Positions 8,553 through 16,996 of a DNA stretch of 33,714 bases are shown piece after piece; within the stretch, counting starts at the first letter, position 1; every line of letters starts with the position of its first letter. The stretch is from an uncultured Ruminococcus sp. GTDB taxonomy: Bacteria; Bacillota; Clostridia; Oscillospirales; Ruminococcaceae. Position numbers and translations under genes: made by a program. Location: NCBI GenBank assembly GCA_937907215.1, contig CALESG010000057.1, forward strand, positions 1-33,714, in the 5' to 3' direction. A model generated the notes under the pieces. That model was not told the DNA's origin and did no database searches. It saw only the letters and a program-made list of their open reading frames with translations.

Positions 8553-10523
8553 TTAATGTTTTTTTAATTCCGATTCATAAGCTTCCAGTACTTGCAAAAG
8601 ACGTTCTTTTGTATCCTGAAGTGTTGTCGATGGGATCTGTGCCGCTGCCATAGTCTGATGACCGCCGCCGCCAAGAGATTCCATTATCAGCTGCACATTT
8701 ACTTTTCCAAGAGAACGTGCAGATATACTTATGCCATTGCCATCAAGATATAGTACAAATGACGCTTCAACACCCTGTATGCTCAAAAGCTCATCTGCTG
8801 CCTGTGCTGCAAGCAGTCTTGTGGAACTATTCTGAATCTTTACAGCAGAAATAGCATTATTTCTAAAGATCTCAGCGTGTGCTACTATTTGTGAACGCAT
8901 CTGATACATAGAAATAGTATCGGAAAAAAGTGATTTTACTTGAATCGTATCTGCTCCTATGCGTCTGAGATATGCAGCAGCTTCAAATGTACGAACACCC
9001 GTTCTCATTACAAAATTCTTTGTATCAAGCGTGATTCCCGCAAGAAGTGCATCTGCATATGCAGCAGGTATATCCTTTTCAAGTCTGAAATACTGTATAA
9101 GTTCAGTGACCATCTCCGATGCCGATGATGCATATGGTTCATGATGAAAAAGTGCTGCATTTTCAATATAATTAACATTTTTACGGTGATGATCTATAAC
9201 TACCACATTCTGTATCTTTTGATAAAGTTCAAAGCTTTCCAATATATCTTTATTATGAGTGTCAACTACAATAAGCAGAGATTTTTCATTTGCCTGTGCA
9301 ACTGCTATTAAAGGCTCGATAAATTCAGGCGGCTTTTCGCAAGCCTTCATTCTATCGATAAGATCACCGGCAAGACAGCTTTGACGCTTTGCAACAATAG
9401 AAACCGGCTTACCCATAAGTGCTATTGCACCTGCCATGCCGCAGGCTGAACCTATAGAATCAAGGTCTCCAAAACGGTGTCCCATTATGTATATGTGTTC
9501 AGCATTTTCTATCATTTCCTGCAATGCCAGTGCCATGGAACGAATCATAACTTTTGAACGCTTTTCTACACCCTTTGATGCGCCGCCATAAAAGTTAAAA
9601 CCATTCTCCATCTTAACAGCTGCCTGATCTCCGCCTCTTCCCAATGCCATATCCAGCGATTGTCTTGCGATCTTTTCACTCTCTTCAAGAGATGTTCCGC
9701 CTATGCCGACACCTATTGAAAATGTAACTCTAAACCTGCCGGCAACACAAATTTTTCTTGCTTCATCAAGAATCGGAAAACGCTTATCCATTGCATTGTA
9801 AAGATGTCTTGTTTCCATTACAGCATAAAACTGGTCATTGTCTATCTTTCTTACAATACCCTTTGTTCCTGCCATAAAGTTTTCAAGCAAAAGCTCTACT
9901 TCTGCTGAAACCTGTGCCTTTTCACTTTCTTTCGCATACTGCATTACATCGTCATAACCATCAATTACCATAAGCAAAACACATGGTCTTGACTCTCTTA
10001 GTTCATTTTGAAGTTTGACCTGATCTGTTATATCCACAAACTGCACTGCATAAAACTTTTTCAATTCGTTCATATGGATCGTTTCGCTATGCACACGATA
10101 TTTTTTTCCATGATGCTCAAGCATAAGGTCATGACCATCCATAAGAGTATTGACATTCATGCAAAGCAATTCTTGAAAGGTCACGCTTTTTCTTCTGCCT
10201 TGCAAAAACTGCGATCTGAATTTTTCATTATACCAAAATATCCTGCCGTTTTCCTCTGTAAGTACTACTGGAACAGAAAGCCTACGGAGAGAAGTACTTG
10301 CAAGCTCCTGAACAGCTTCGCCCATAAACTGACCTGAAAACAGCCTGTCCTGTACAAAAACTCCAAATACGATCAAAGCAATGCTGAAAATAACAGCCGG
10401 CAGAAGTAACCAAGCAAGACCATTCCAGCCATTTTTTGTTATATAAATAATAAAAGGTATTCCAGTGCTTAAAAGCATAAGCACTGAAAATAAAAGGAAT
10501 AATGTGTCCTTATTTCTTTTCAT
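8553..10523 (-). CDS. gdpP: Cyclic-di-AMP phosphodiesterase GdpP
   Basis: Hydrolyses c-di-AMP to pApA and so influences cell wall, potassium and osmotic homeostasis. At 656 residues it matches the B. subtilis protein in length and layout: two membrane helices (about 8-30 and 37-58), a PAS-like domain (about 75-165), a degenerate GGDEF domain (about 180-305), and a DHH/DHHA1 module. The catalytic residues are visible: MGHRFGDLDSIGS (about 347-359), VVDTHN (about 419-424), VVIDHHRK (about 441-448), GITLDTKNF and the substrate-binding GGGGHQTMAAAQ near the C-terminus. ACGGAGG lies before the ATG. A 12-bp inverted repeat sits just upstream of this site (separate entry). It is followed closely by rplI and dnaB. 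Confidence 0.95.
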   Translation of the reverse strand: MKRNKDTLFLLFSVLMLLSTGIPFIIYITKNGWNGLAWLLLPAVIFSIALIVFGVFVQDRLFSGQFMGEAVQELASTSLRRLSVPVVLTEENGRIFWYNEKFRSQFLQGRRKSVTFQELLCMNVNTLMDGHDLMLEHHGKKYRVHSETIHMNELKKFYAVQFVDITDQVKLQNELRESRPCVLLMVIDGYDDVMQYAKESEKAQVSAEVELLLENFMAGTKGIVRKIDNDQFYAVMETRHLYNAMDKRFPILDEARKICVAGRFRVTFSIGVGIGGTSLEESEKIARQSLDMALGRGGDQAAVKMENGFNFYGGASKGVEKRSKVMIRSMALALQEMIENAEHIYIMGHRFGDLDSIGSACGMAGAIALMGKPVSIVAKRQSCLAGDLIDRMKACEKPPEFIEPLIAVAQANEKSLLIVVDTHNKDILESFELYQKIQNVVVIDHHRKNVNYIENAALFHHEPYASSASEMVTELIQYFRLEKDIPAAYADALLAGITLDTKNFVMRTGVRTFEAAAYLRRIGADTIQVKSLFSDTISMYQMRSQIVAHAEIFRNNAISAVKIQNSSTRLLAAQAADELLSIQGVEASFVLYLDGNGISISARSLGKVNVQLIMESLGGGGHQTMAAAQIPSTTLQDTKERLLQVLEAYESELKKH

Positions 10524-10825
10524 TACGTTTTCCTCCGTAAGTAAAATTTTATAATTAAAAAACTAAAATTTTACTGTAAAAGTCACACTGTTTAAGTGTA
10601 CTAACATAAAAATAATAAAGATAATGCAAGAGTTATAAATATAATACTTTAATATATAATGTTATAATCCGATTCAAAGGGAAGATGTGTTAATTCTTGA
10701 GCATAATTTTTCAGAGAACATTGCACAAAAGTGAAAGCATACTGCCGTATGGTGAGCTTTTGTTGGCACAGGCATATGCAAAATTCGCCAAAAAGATATG
10801 CGAATTATCCTATGAATACAGGTTC
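10524..10825. other. Intergenic region between rnj and gdpP
   Basis: About 300 A+T-rich bases without a convincing ORF. On the minus strand, just after the rnj stop, AATTCGC / GCGAATT (10782-10806) forms a 7-bp stem followed by TTTG, perhaps a weak terminator. A possible promoter on the minus strand is TTGAAT-N17-TATTAA at about 10646-10674. A short ACACT / AGTGT hairpin and the 12-bp inverted repeat lie nearer gdpP. Confidence 0.4.
10540..10575. repeat. 12-bp perfect inverted repeat beside the gdpP ribosome binding site
   Basis: AGTAAAATTTTA (10540-10551) and TAAAATTTTACT (10564-10575) are exact inverted copies with a 12-base spacer. In the gdpP transcript the hairpin would end four bases before the GGAGG. 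It could be an operator or an RNA element; no T-run follows it, so it is not a terminator for minus-strand transcription. Confidence 0.5.
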
Positions 10826-12649
10826 TTATATTTCCATAATAATAGGAAGTATCATAGGGCTTCTCTTTGTTTTGCCATAAATATATTCCGACAAAACATC
10901 TCTCAGTTTTGTTTTTAATGCTCCCCATTCTCTAAGATCCTGTCTGGTGCAATTATCAAGAGTACGCAAAAGGACTTGCTTTGCTTCTGCCATAAGTGAT
11001 TCTGATTCACGCACATATACAAAGCCTCTTGAAATTATATCAGGTCCTGAAACGACAGTGTTTGTAATCTTTTCAATTCCTATTACAACTATTATCAAAC
11101 CATCTTGAGCAAGATGACGTCTGTCACGCAAAACTATTGACCCAACATCGCCTACTCCCAATCCATCTACCATAACACGACCAGATGTAACTTGAGATGC
11201 AATGCGAATAGACTGGTTGTCCAGCTCAATTACATTGCCATTTTCACCAATAATTATTCTTTCCTCCGGTATACCCATGGAAATAGCTATTTGTGCGTGC
11301 TTTGCAAGATGTTTATATTCTCCGTGTACAGGAATAAAATATCTTGGTCTTGTAAGTGCTTCAATAAGCTTCAGCTCATCCTGACAGGCGTGACCTGAAA
11401 CATGAACTTCATACATAGCTTCATATATTACTTCAGCACCAGAACGCATAAGCTCATTTACTACACGTGTAACATATTTTTCATTGCCTGGAATTGGTGT
11501 AGCAGAAATGATAATAAAATCATTTGGAGTAATAGTTACTTTCTTGTGACCATTCATAGCCATACGTGTAAGTGCGCTCATAGGTTCGCCTTGACTGCCT
11601 GTAGTTATTAAAACGACTTGTTCATCAGGATAACGGTTCATATCATCTATATCAATAATAGTACCTTCCGGAACTTTCAGATAACCAAGCTCAAGGGCAG
11701 TACCCATAACATGAACCATGCTTCGTCCAAATACTGCAACTTTTCTTTTATGACGCACTGCATTATCAATAATTTGCTGGATACGGTGAATGTTTGAAGA
11801 AAATGTCGCTATGATTATACGTTTTGAGCCTGCTTTTTCAAACAGCTTTTCAAATGAACCGCCAACTGTTCTTTCCGAACGTGTAAAGCCAACTCGCTCT
11901 GCATTTGTTGAGTCCGCCATAAGTGCAAGAACTCCCCTGCTTCCAAGTTCACCAAATCTTGCAAGATCGATGACAGAACCGTCAACAGGTGAGAAATCCA
12001 CCTTGAAGTCACCGGTATGAACTATAATTCCTGCCGGTGTGTGGATAGCCATACCAACTGCATCTGGTATTGAGTGATTTACATTTATAAATTCAACTGC
12101 CATACAGCCAAGATGAACAGTCTTTCTCGGCTGAACTTCAAATAATTTTGCCGTATTTAAAAGACCGTGTTCTTCTAATTTACCTTTTACAAGTGCAAGA
12201 GTAAGTCTTGTACCATAAATAGGAACATTTATCTTCTTTAAAAGATACGCAAGACCGCCGATATGGTCTTCATGACCGTGAGTTAATACAATGCCTCTGA
12301 CTCTGTCCTTATTTTCAACAACATAAGTGAAATCAGGAATAACTATATCAACGCCCGGCATATCCATATCCGGAAATGCCAGTCCGCAGTCCAGAATGAA
12401 CATATCATTACAACATTCAAAGACTGTCATGTTTTTACCGATCTCATTAAGTCCGCCAAGTGGAATTATACGAACAGGATTTTTTCTGTTTTCCCTTCGT
12501 GTATTATTGTTTTTCACAGTTCTTGCTGCTGATTTAGTTTCAAGTGCATTTGCCCGTGGATTACTTCTGTAATTTTTACGATACGATGCTCTGCCCGCAT
12601 TTTGCGTTGCCTTTGAACTACGATTGTTTTTTCCTTCTGTTAATGCCAA
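10826..12649 (-). CDS. rnj: Ribonuclease J
   Basis: A metallo-beta-lactamase-fold ribonuclease with 5'-3' exonuclease and endonuclease activity, central to mRNA decay and rRNA maturation in Firmicutes. The zinc motif THGHEDH lies at about 123-129 of the protein from the preferred start. Other family features are GLAFPD, the HTGDFKVDF loop, the beta-CASP domain (ATFSSNIHRIQQIID) and VHVSGHACQDELKL. An N-terminal, basic, low-complexity extension of about 55 residues precedes the catalytic domain. The frame is open to a GTG at 12679, which has no ribosome binding site and lies in a hairpin. The TTG at 12649, preceded by GAGAGGG at 7-8 bases, is the better start (about 607 residues). Whether it is J1 or J2 cannot be told; only one copy is in the window. 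Confidence 0.94.
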   Translation of the reverse strand: MALTEGKNNRSSKATQNAGRASYRKNYRSNPRANALETKSAARTVKNNNTRRENRKNPVRIIPLGGLNEIGKNMTVFECCNDMFILDCGLAFPDMDMPGVDIVIPDFTYVVENKDRVRGIVLTHGHEDHIGGLAYLLKKINVPIYGTRLTLALVKGKLEEHGLLNTAKLFEVQPRKTVHLGCMAVEFINVNHSIPDAVGMAIHTPAGIIVHTGDFKVDFSPVDGSVIDLARFGELGSRGVLALMADSTNAERVGFTRSERTVGGSFEKLFEKAGSKRIIIATFSSNIHRIQQIIDNAVRHKRKVAVFGRSMVHVMGTALELGYLKVPEGTIIDIDDMNRYPDEQVVLITTGSQGEPMSALTRMAMNGHKKVTITPNDFIIISATPIPGNEKYVTRVVNELMRSGAEVIYEAMYEVHVSGHACQDELKLIEALTRPRYFIPVHGEYKHLAKHAQIAISMGIPEERIIIGENGNVIELDNQSIRIASQVTSGRVMVDGLGVGDVGSIVLRDRRHLAQDGLIIVVIGIEKITNTVVSGPDIISRGFVYVRESESLMAEAKQVLLRTLDNCTRQDLREWGALKTKLRDVLSEYIYGKTKRSPMILPIIMEI

Positions 12650-12975
12650 AAAAATACCCTCTCTTTCCGTGCCGAACACGGCAGAAGATGACAGCTATAC
12701 ATCACATTTTAAAACCAACTTTATACATACGCCTTCATTCCGTTCCCGGCACTGTGCTAAAGCTATCTAATAAGCTGTCAAATAAAATATCAGGCAATTG
12801 CCCGTTTGCAGTCAGACTATAAAAAGCACTGCACTGCTGTTTCTTTTACTTTTAACTGCCATGCTGGCATTTATCATACTTGCTTCTAAAAATTGATAAA
12901 CTGCCGCCGCTTCACTGCGTACGGCGAAACATTTTCTCTTATTTACCAAAAAACGTACAATCATATGTACTTATA
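12650..12975 (-). other. Long structured 5' leader of rnj
   Basis: From the predicted start point near 12969 to the TTG start there are about 320 untranslated bases. Several short hairpins are seen: CGCCG / CGGCG (12905-12926), TGCCA / TGGCA (12857-12869), the palindrome GGCAATTGCC (12793-12802) and TGCCG / CGGCA (12670-12683), the last one close to the ribosome binding site. AGCAGTGCAGTGC followed by five T (minus strand, about 12826-12839) might be a weak attenuator. No known riboswitch class is recognised. Confidence 0.45.
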
Positions 12976-13005
12976 ATTATACAAAAAAAGCAAAAATAAT
13001 GTCAA
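12976..13005 (-). promoter_or_regulatory. sigma-A promoter for rnj
   Basis: On the minus strand TTGACA (13000-13005) and TATAAT (12976-12981) are separated by 18 bases. It lies between the symporter gene and the rnj leader and points at rnj. Confidence 0.78.
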
Positions 13006-13057
13006 GCATTCTTTATGAATTTTATGTGCCTTTCATCATTTTATACACACATGACAA

Positions 13058-14359
13058 TTATTTTCCACATTCATCACGCTTTATCGGTATAGTGACATAT
13101 CTTGAAAGAAGCAATAGTGCAAGTAAATTTGGTATTGCCATAAGACCATTGGCTATATCGGAAAGAGTCCACATATCAGATAATGCTCCTGTACAGCCAA
13201 AACCGCCCAATAGACAAAATATTATGCGATATGTCAAGATAACACTTTTCTTTTTGCAAGCATTTATACCAAGACTTTTAAGAGCAGTTTCACCGCAGTA
13301 AAACCAGCCAAGCATTGTACATACCGCAAAAAGTGCGATTATTACAGATGTTACTGCACCACTGTATTTTCCAAGAATTATGCTAAAAGCATCTGATACC
13401 GGCTTTGCTCCCATTTCTATGTTTACGCCGGATGTTAAAATCATAAGTGCGGTAAGAGTACAACAAACCATTGTATCAAGAAACACTTCAAATATACTCC
13501 ACATTCCTTGTAAATAAGGGTCACTGTCTTCGGCATTGCTATGTATAAGTGCACTGCTGCCAAGTCCTGCTTCATTAGAAAAAACTCCATGTCTAAGACC
13601 AGCAGATAAAGCACTGCCAAATAAACCTGCACCGACCTGCTTTATTCCAAATGCACTTTTAAATATTTCCCCAAATGCATACGGTATATTCTTGAAATTC
13701 ACAAAAATAACGGATAATGCAAGGATCATATAACTTATTGCCGCAAATGGAAGCAAAAATTTTGCTGCATTGCCAATGCTCTTAGCTCCGCCTATAACTG
13801 TTGCCAATAAAAATACAGTTATAAAAACTCCAACAACTACAGGAGAAAAACCAAATGCACCCGAAAGTGCTTGTGCCGCTGCACTTCCCTGAGTCATATT
13901 TCCCATTCCCAATGATGCAAGAATGCAGAAAAAAACATATATATATGCAAGAGATTTGCTGCCAAGTCCATATCTCAAGTATGCGGCAGCACCTCCTATC
14001 ACATTTCCATCTTCTTCAATATGCCTGAATTTCATTGACAAAACATTTTCCGCATAAGTCAGCATCATTCCAAAAAAAGCAGACACCTGCATCCAAAAAA
14101 CAGCACCAGCTCCACCTATTGCTATAGCGGCAGTAACACCTACTATATTACCAGTACCCATTGAAGCAGCCAAGGCAGAGGCAGAGATTTTCCATTGAGA
14201 TGAACCACTGTTTTTAAGAGAACGTCTTACACTTTTAAAAATAAATCCAGAACGTCTAAGCTGAAAAAATTTTGTCTTTAATGTAAGAAATATCCCTGTT
14301 CCAAGCAGCAGTATCAACAATCCTGAATTCCAGATGTAATTATTTATAGTTTCAAGCAT
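13058..14359 (-). CDS. AGCS-family sodium:alanine/glycine symporter
   Basis: A Na+-coupled amino-acid (alanine or glycine) importer, about 433 residues with roughly ten membrane helices. AGCS family signatures are visible: GIFLTLKTKFFQLRRSGFIF near the N-terminus, ASMGTGNIVGVTAAIAIGGA, YAENVLSMKFRHIEEDG, and RHGVFSNEAGLGSSALIHS. The open frame continues to 14398, but the ATG at 14359 has GGTGGAG upstream and gives the usual family N-terminus (MLETINNYIWNSG). It stands alone, with its own upstream region that contains an inverted repeat (14404-14420). The amino acid transported cannot be told from sequence. Confidence 0.92.
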   Translation of the reverse strand: MLETINNYIWNSGLLILLLGTGIFLTLKTKFFQLRRSGFIFKSVRRSLKNSGSSQWKISASALAASMGTGNIVGVTAAIAIGGAGAVFWMQVSAFFGMMLTYAENVLSMKFRHIEEDGNVIGGAAAYLRYGLGSKSLAYIYVFFCILASLGMGNMTQGSAAAQALSGAFGFSPVVVGVFITVFLLATVIGGAKSIGNAAKFLLPFAAISYMILALSVIFVNFKNIPYAFGEIFKSAFGIKQVGAGLFGSALSAGLRHGVFSNEAGLGSSALIHSNAEDSDPYLQGMWSIFEVFLDTMVCCTLTALMILTSGVNIEMGAKPVSDAFSIILGKYSGAVTSVIIALFAVCTMLGWFYCGETALKSLGINACKKKSVILTYRIIFCLLGGFGCTGALSDMWTLSDIANGLMAIPNLLALLLLSRYVTIPIKRDECGK

Positions 14360-14403
14360 AATTTTTTCTCCACCCTTTTCCTGCGACATATTTCGCATTA
14401 TAA

Positions 14404-14420
14404 CTAATATATAATATTAG
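14404..14420. promoter_or_regulatory. Possible operator upstream of the symporter gene
   Basis: CTAATAT / ATATTAG, a perfect 7-bp inverted repeat with a 3-base centre, lies 45 bases upstream of the symporter start and about 65 bases from the divergent promoter at 14485-14513. Its A+T richness means chance is possible. Confidence 0.3.
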
Positions 14421-14484
14421 TATACAAAATGATTCTGCATTAGACCGATAAGAACGATTTATTTTAATTAAAACAAACAGCAAC

Positions 14485-14513
14485 TTGACAATTATATAAA
14501 ACTTTGTTAAAAT
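14485..14513 (+). promoter_or_regulatory. sigma-A promoter for the PH-domain gene pair
   Basis: TTGACA (14485-14490), 17-base spacer, TAAAAT (14508-14513); the start codon follows at 14551. Confidence 0.75.
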
Positions 14514-14550
14514 AAAAAAAGAAAATTTCACAAAGTCTGGAGGCTATATC

Positions 14551-15003
14551 ATGAATAAAAAATACACGCCGCCACGAAGTGCTGCTATAAGTTTAATGTC
14601 TATCTTAACTGCAATTGTTATAATTCTTTTTATTGCCGCTAAAATAGCTTTAAACAAAATACTTTTCTATATTGCAGCAGTATTACTGATTTTAATAGAA
14701 ATTTCTATAGGAATATATATAAAGCTGATGCTGAAAAATTTAATCGTATACATAGACGAAAATGAAGTCACATTACAAAGCGGCATTATCATATCCTGTG
14801 AAAGACATATGAAAATAAGCAGAATCGAACTTATATACTTTATAAAAACACCTTTTTCAAAATACACAAGTCTTAATTTTATAGTCCTTTGTGTTTATGG
14901 AAAAAAACTTGTTTTGCCATTTATAAAAGATACTGATTCAAAGGAAATCGTAGATAACCTAAGCGATATAGTAAATAACAGACACGAAGGGTCGATGCCA
15001 TGA
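14551..15003 (+). CDS. Bacterial PH-domain (bPH2) membrane protein, YdbS-like
   Basis: 150 residues: two adjacent membrane helices (about 11-60) followed by a soluble bPH2 (formerly DUF304) domain containing the typical strand pattern with YIDENEVTLQSGIIISCERHMKISRIELI. The paired gene structure (a small one-domain protein followed by a large multi-domain one) matches the YdbS-YdbT pair of Bacillus, which has been linked to resistance against antimicrobial peptides made by other bacilli. TCTGGAGG precedes the ATG. The last bases (ATGA) overlap the start of the next gene, so the two are translationally coupled. The domain call is good; the YdbS assignment is by architecture only. Confidence 0.7.
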   Translation: MNKKYTPPRSAAISLMSILTAIVIILFIAAKIALNKILFYIAAVLLILIEISIGIYIKLMLKNLIVYIDENEVTLQSGIIISCERHMKISRIELIYFIKTPFSKYTSLNFIVLCVYGKKLVLPFIKDTDSKEIVDNLSDIVNNRHEGSMP

Positions 15004-16406
15004 GAATAAAAAGCGAAATGAAACATGAACACCCAATAAGAATATTACAGCACTGTGCTGTAAATTTATGGCTTCTTTTTCTTCCCCTACTGCGTTCTCT
15101 TAATCTTTTTCCATTTTCAACGGAAGCTTTTATAGAATGGCTAAAAGGTGCATGGATGGATATTCTAGTAATGCTTTTTATTTTTGGTTCGGCACTTGTA
15201 AGATGGCTTGGATGCAGGTATTGTTCTGACAGTAAAAATTTTATATTAGTTCAGGGCATTTTTATTCAAAAGCGTATTGTTATTCCATTTGAAAAAATAA
15301 CCGCTGCTTTGGAATCAGAAGTAAAGCTTCCCTTTATGCTAAGACTCTCTATATTCAGAATAGAAAACACCGCAGGCAAAATCACAGGCGACACTGTGCT
15401 TTGGATAAGAAAAAAAGACTGCGATGAACTTTCTGCTCAAATACCCATATGTAAAAAAGAAAAAAAATTCAAATTCACTTACAGCATAAGTATATGGAAA
15501 ATAATTCTATATTCTTTTTTATTCTCAAGCACTCTGTCCGGAACGCTTTATATAGCAGCGTTTTTTATTGAAATTAAAAATGCTGCCAGAGAAATTCTTA
15601 CAGAACTTCATATCACAGAAGCAATTGATAAGATGAGCGACGCTGCTGCATCAATATTCCGAGCAGTACCAAAAATAATTATAATCATACTTATAATACT
15701 GCTTTTCTGCCGCTTTATTTCATTTATTATAAATCTTATGCGTTCAGCCGGTTTTCACACTGCGATAGATTCAAATATAATACGAATTTTATCAGGCTTG
15801 TTTCCAAGGAATCATATAAATATATACACTCCGTCTATTGAATGCATAATAATGAAGCAAGGTTTTATTAGCAAAATAACAGGAATAGCATCACTATTTG
15901 TAACATATCCATCAAGCAGAAGTATAAGGGATAAAAAAGCTCTGCTTGTTCCGATAGTATCAAGAAAATCACACCTCAATTCCACCTTTTCGAAAAAGCA
16001 TAAAAACAAAACCATTCCAAGTCCGTATACCCTATGGTGCTTTATATGGCAGCCGATGACGATTATTGGAATAATACTTGGATTGCTTTTAATAATATCA
16101 TATATAAAATCATATGCTTACGATATAATGTTTCCATTGTTTGGCATAGCACTTGTGCCGGCTGCTATTTTCCTTTTGATAAGGCTGATAACATTTCGTA
16201 CTCAAGTAATAGCATGGGACAATAAAGAAATATCTATATCGTATAGTCAAAATTTTTCATTCTATACTATTGTTACAGAAAAGGATAATATATCACTAAC
16301 AAAAATCGTTCGAACCCCTATGGCAAAGAAACAAAAATATTGCAATATAACAATATATATAAAAGGCGGTTTAAAGGCTGTTGTTCGTGGAGCTTCTGAA
16401 AAATAG
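15000..16406 (+). CDS. Multi-domain bPH2 membrane protein, YdbT-like
   Basis: 468 residues with several membrane segments arranged in pairs (about 20-65, 165-190, 222-243, 340-400) and intervening soluble regions that look like bPH2 domains (for example SDSKNFILVQGIFIQKRIVI near 75-95, whose I-P-F-E-K-I continuation is the family pattern). The start codon overlaps the stop of the preceding gene by four bases. A second ATG at residue 7 is an alternative start. The function is unknown: these proteins are thought to act at the membrane, and in Bacillus the homologous pair contributes to bacteriocin resistance. Followed by a strong bidirectional terminator. Confidence 0.7.
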   Translation: MRIKSEMKHEHPIRILQHCAVNLWLLFLPLLRSLNLFPFSTEAFIEWLKGAWMDILVMLFIFGSALVRWLGCRYCSDSKNFILVQGIFIQKRIVIPFEKITAALESEVKLPFMLRLSIFRIENTAGKITGDTVLWIRKKDCDELSAQIPICKKEKKFKFTYSISIWKIILYSFLFSSTLSGTLYIAAFFIEIKNAAREILTELHITEAIDKMSDAAASIFRAVPKIIIIILIILLFCRFISFIINLMRSAGFHTAIDSNIIRILSGLFPRNHINIYTPSIECIIMKQGFISKITGIASLFVTYPSSRSIRDKKALLVPIVSRKSHLNSTFSKKHKNKTIPSPYTLWCFIWQPMTIIGIILGLLLIISYIKSYAYDIMFPLFGIALVPAAIFLLIRLITFRTQVIAWDNKEISISYSQNFSFYTIVTEKDNISLTKIVRTPMAKKQKYCNITIYIKGGLKAVVRGASEK

Positions 16407-16435
16407 ATCTAATTTAAATAAATCAAAACAAAAAA

Positions 16436-16467
16436 GGCTGCTGCAAAATTTAAACTTTGCAGCAGCC
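16436..16467. terminator. Bidirectional intrinsic terminator
   Basis: Perfect 12-bp stem GGCTGCTGCAAA / TTTGCAGCAGCC with an 8-base loop between convergent genes. T-rich tracts follow in both directions. Confidence 0.88.
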
Positions 16468-16497
16468 TTTGCTTTTATATGGAATATTTTAAAACTA

Positions 16498-16761
16498 TCA
16501 ATTACTGTTTACTACACATGATCTGTCGCCGTTTGTAATGCAAGTGGAGATCTGGGTCAAAAGATTTTGTGCTTCTTTATATGTATTGAACTTATCAATA
16601 GCTATCTGTTTTCTTGCACCTTTTGCATCTTCGCCATAATAAGCAGCTACAACATATTTTCTCGCAGTTCCTGTTCCAAGCTCATCGATCGTAATAGCTG
16701 AAGATGTGGTTGTGTTTACGATTCTCTTAGCCATTCCGCCTTCTTTTACAATAATATACAT
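16498..16761 (-). CDS. Small protein of unknown function
   Basis: An 87-residue soluble protein that I do not recognise. There is no signal peptide or membrane helix. The middle (about 35-70) is charged and alternates basic and acidic residues (KGARKQIAIDKFNTYKEAQ), with a predicted helix near the C-terminus. The open frame continues six codons upstream, but the ATG at 16761 is placed 8 bases after AAAGGAG and is the better start. The gene has its own promoter and shares a bidirectional terminator with the bPH2 pair, so it is an independent unit. Confidence 0.6.
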   Translation of the reverse strand: MYIIVKEGGMAKRIVNTTTSSAITIDELGTGTARKYVVAAYYGEDAKGARKQIAIDKFNTYKEAQNLLTQISTCITNGDRSCVVNSN

Positions 16762-16799
16762 AATATATACTCCTTTCAAAAGTATTAAATATCCTACTT

Positions 16800-16828
16800 A
16801 TTATATCACATTGCTACATTTTTTTCAA
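16800..16828 (-). promoter_or_regulatory. sigma-A promoter for the small unknown gene
   Basis: Minus strand TTGAAA (16823-16828), 17-base spacer, TATAAT (16800-16805). Confidence 0.7.
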
Positions 16829-16936
16829 TAATTTAATCGCATTTTTAACTTATTTTTAACATTTTTCAATTTGCTTGTTCTTTATGATAAAAAACAGCCG
16901 TACTATATGGAGATAGGCTTTTTCTATGAACATCAA

Positions 16937-16965
16937 TCATACAAACAAGAAATATCGCATAAACT
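16937..16965 (+). promoter_or_regulatory. Possible sigma-E promoter of the sipL-spoIVA operon
   Basis: TCATACA (16937-16943), 14-base spacer and CATAAACT (16958-16965) resemble the mother-cell sigma-E consensus (ATA core in the -35, CATA-led -10). The ribosome binding site begins about 20 bases after the -10, which gives a short leader. In known spore formers spoIVA and sipL are sigma-E genes. The match is partial. Confidence 0.45.
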
Positions 16966-16996
16966 TAAAAAAAGCAATGTACAAGGAGGAAATCAA

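Noticed and set aside
10524..10825. A c-di-AMP (ydaO-type) riboswitch before gdpP.
   Set aside because: The conserved core of that class is not visible; only A+T-rich hairpins are present.
10674..10928. Open frames on both strands across the 3' end of rnj.
   Set aside because: They overlap RNase J codons that are conserved, have no ribosome binding site and no recognisable domain.
16871..16996. A 42-codon N-terminal extension of the SipL-like protein.
   Set aside because: No ribosome binding site at its start, and it contains the likely promoter; the ATG at 16997 follows AAGGAGG.
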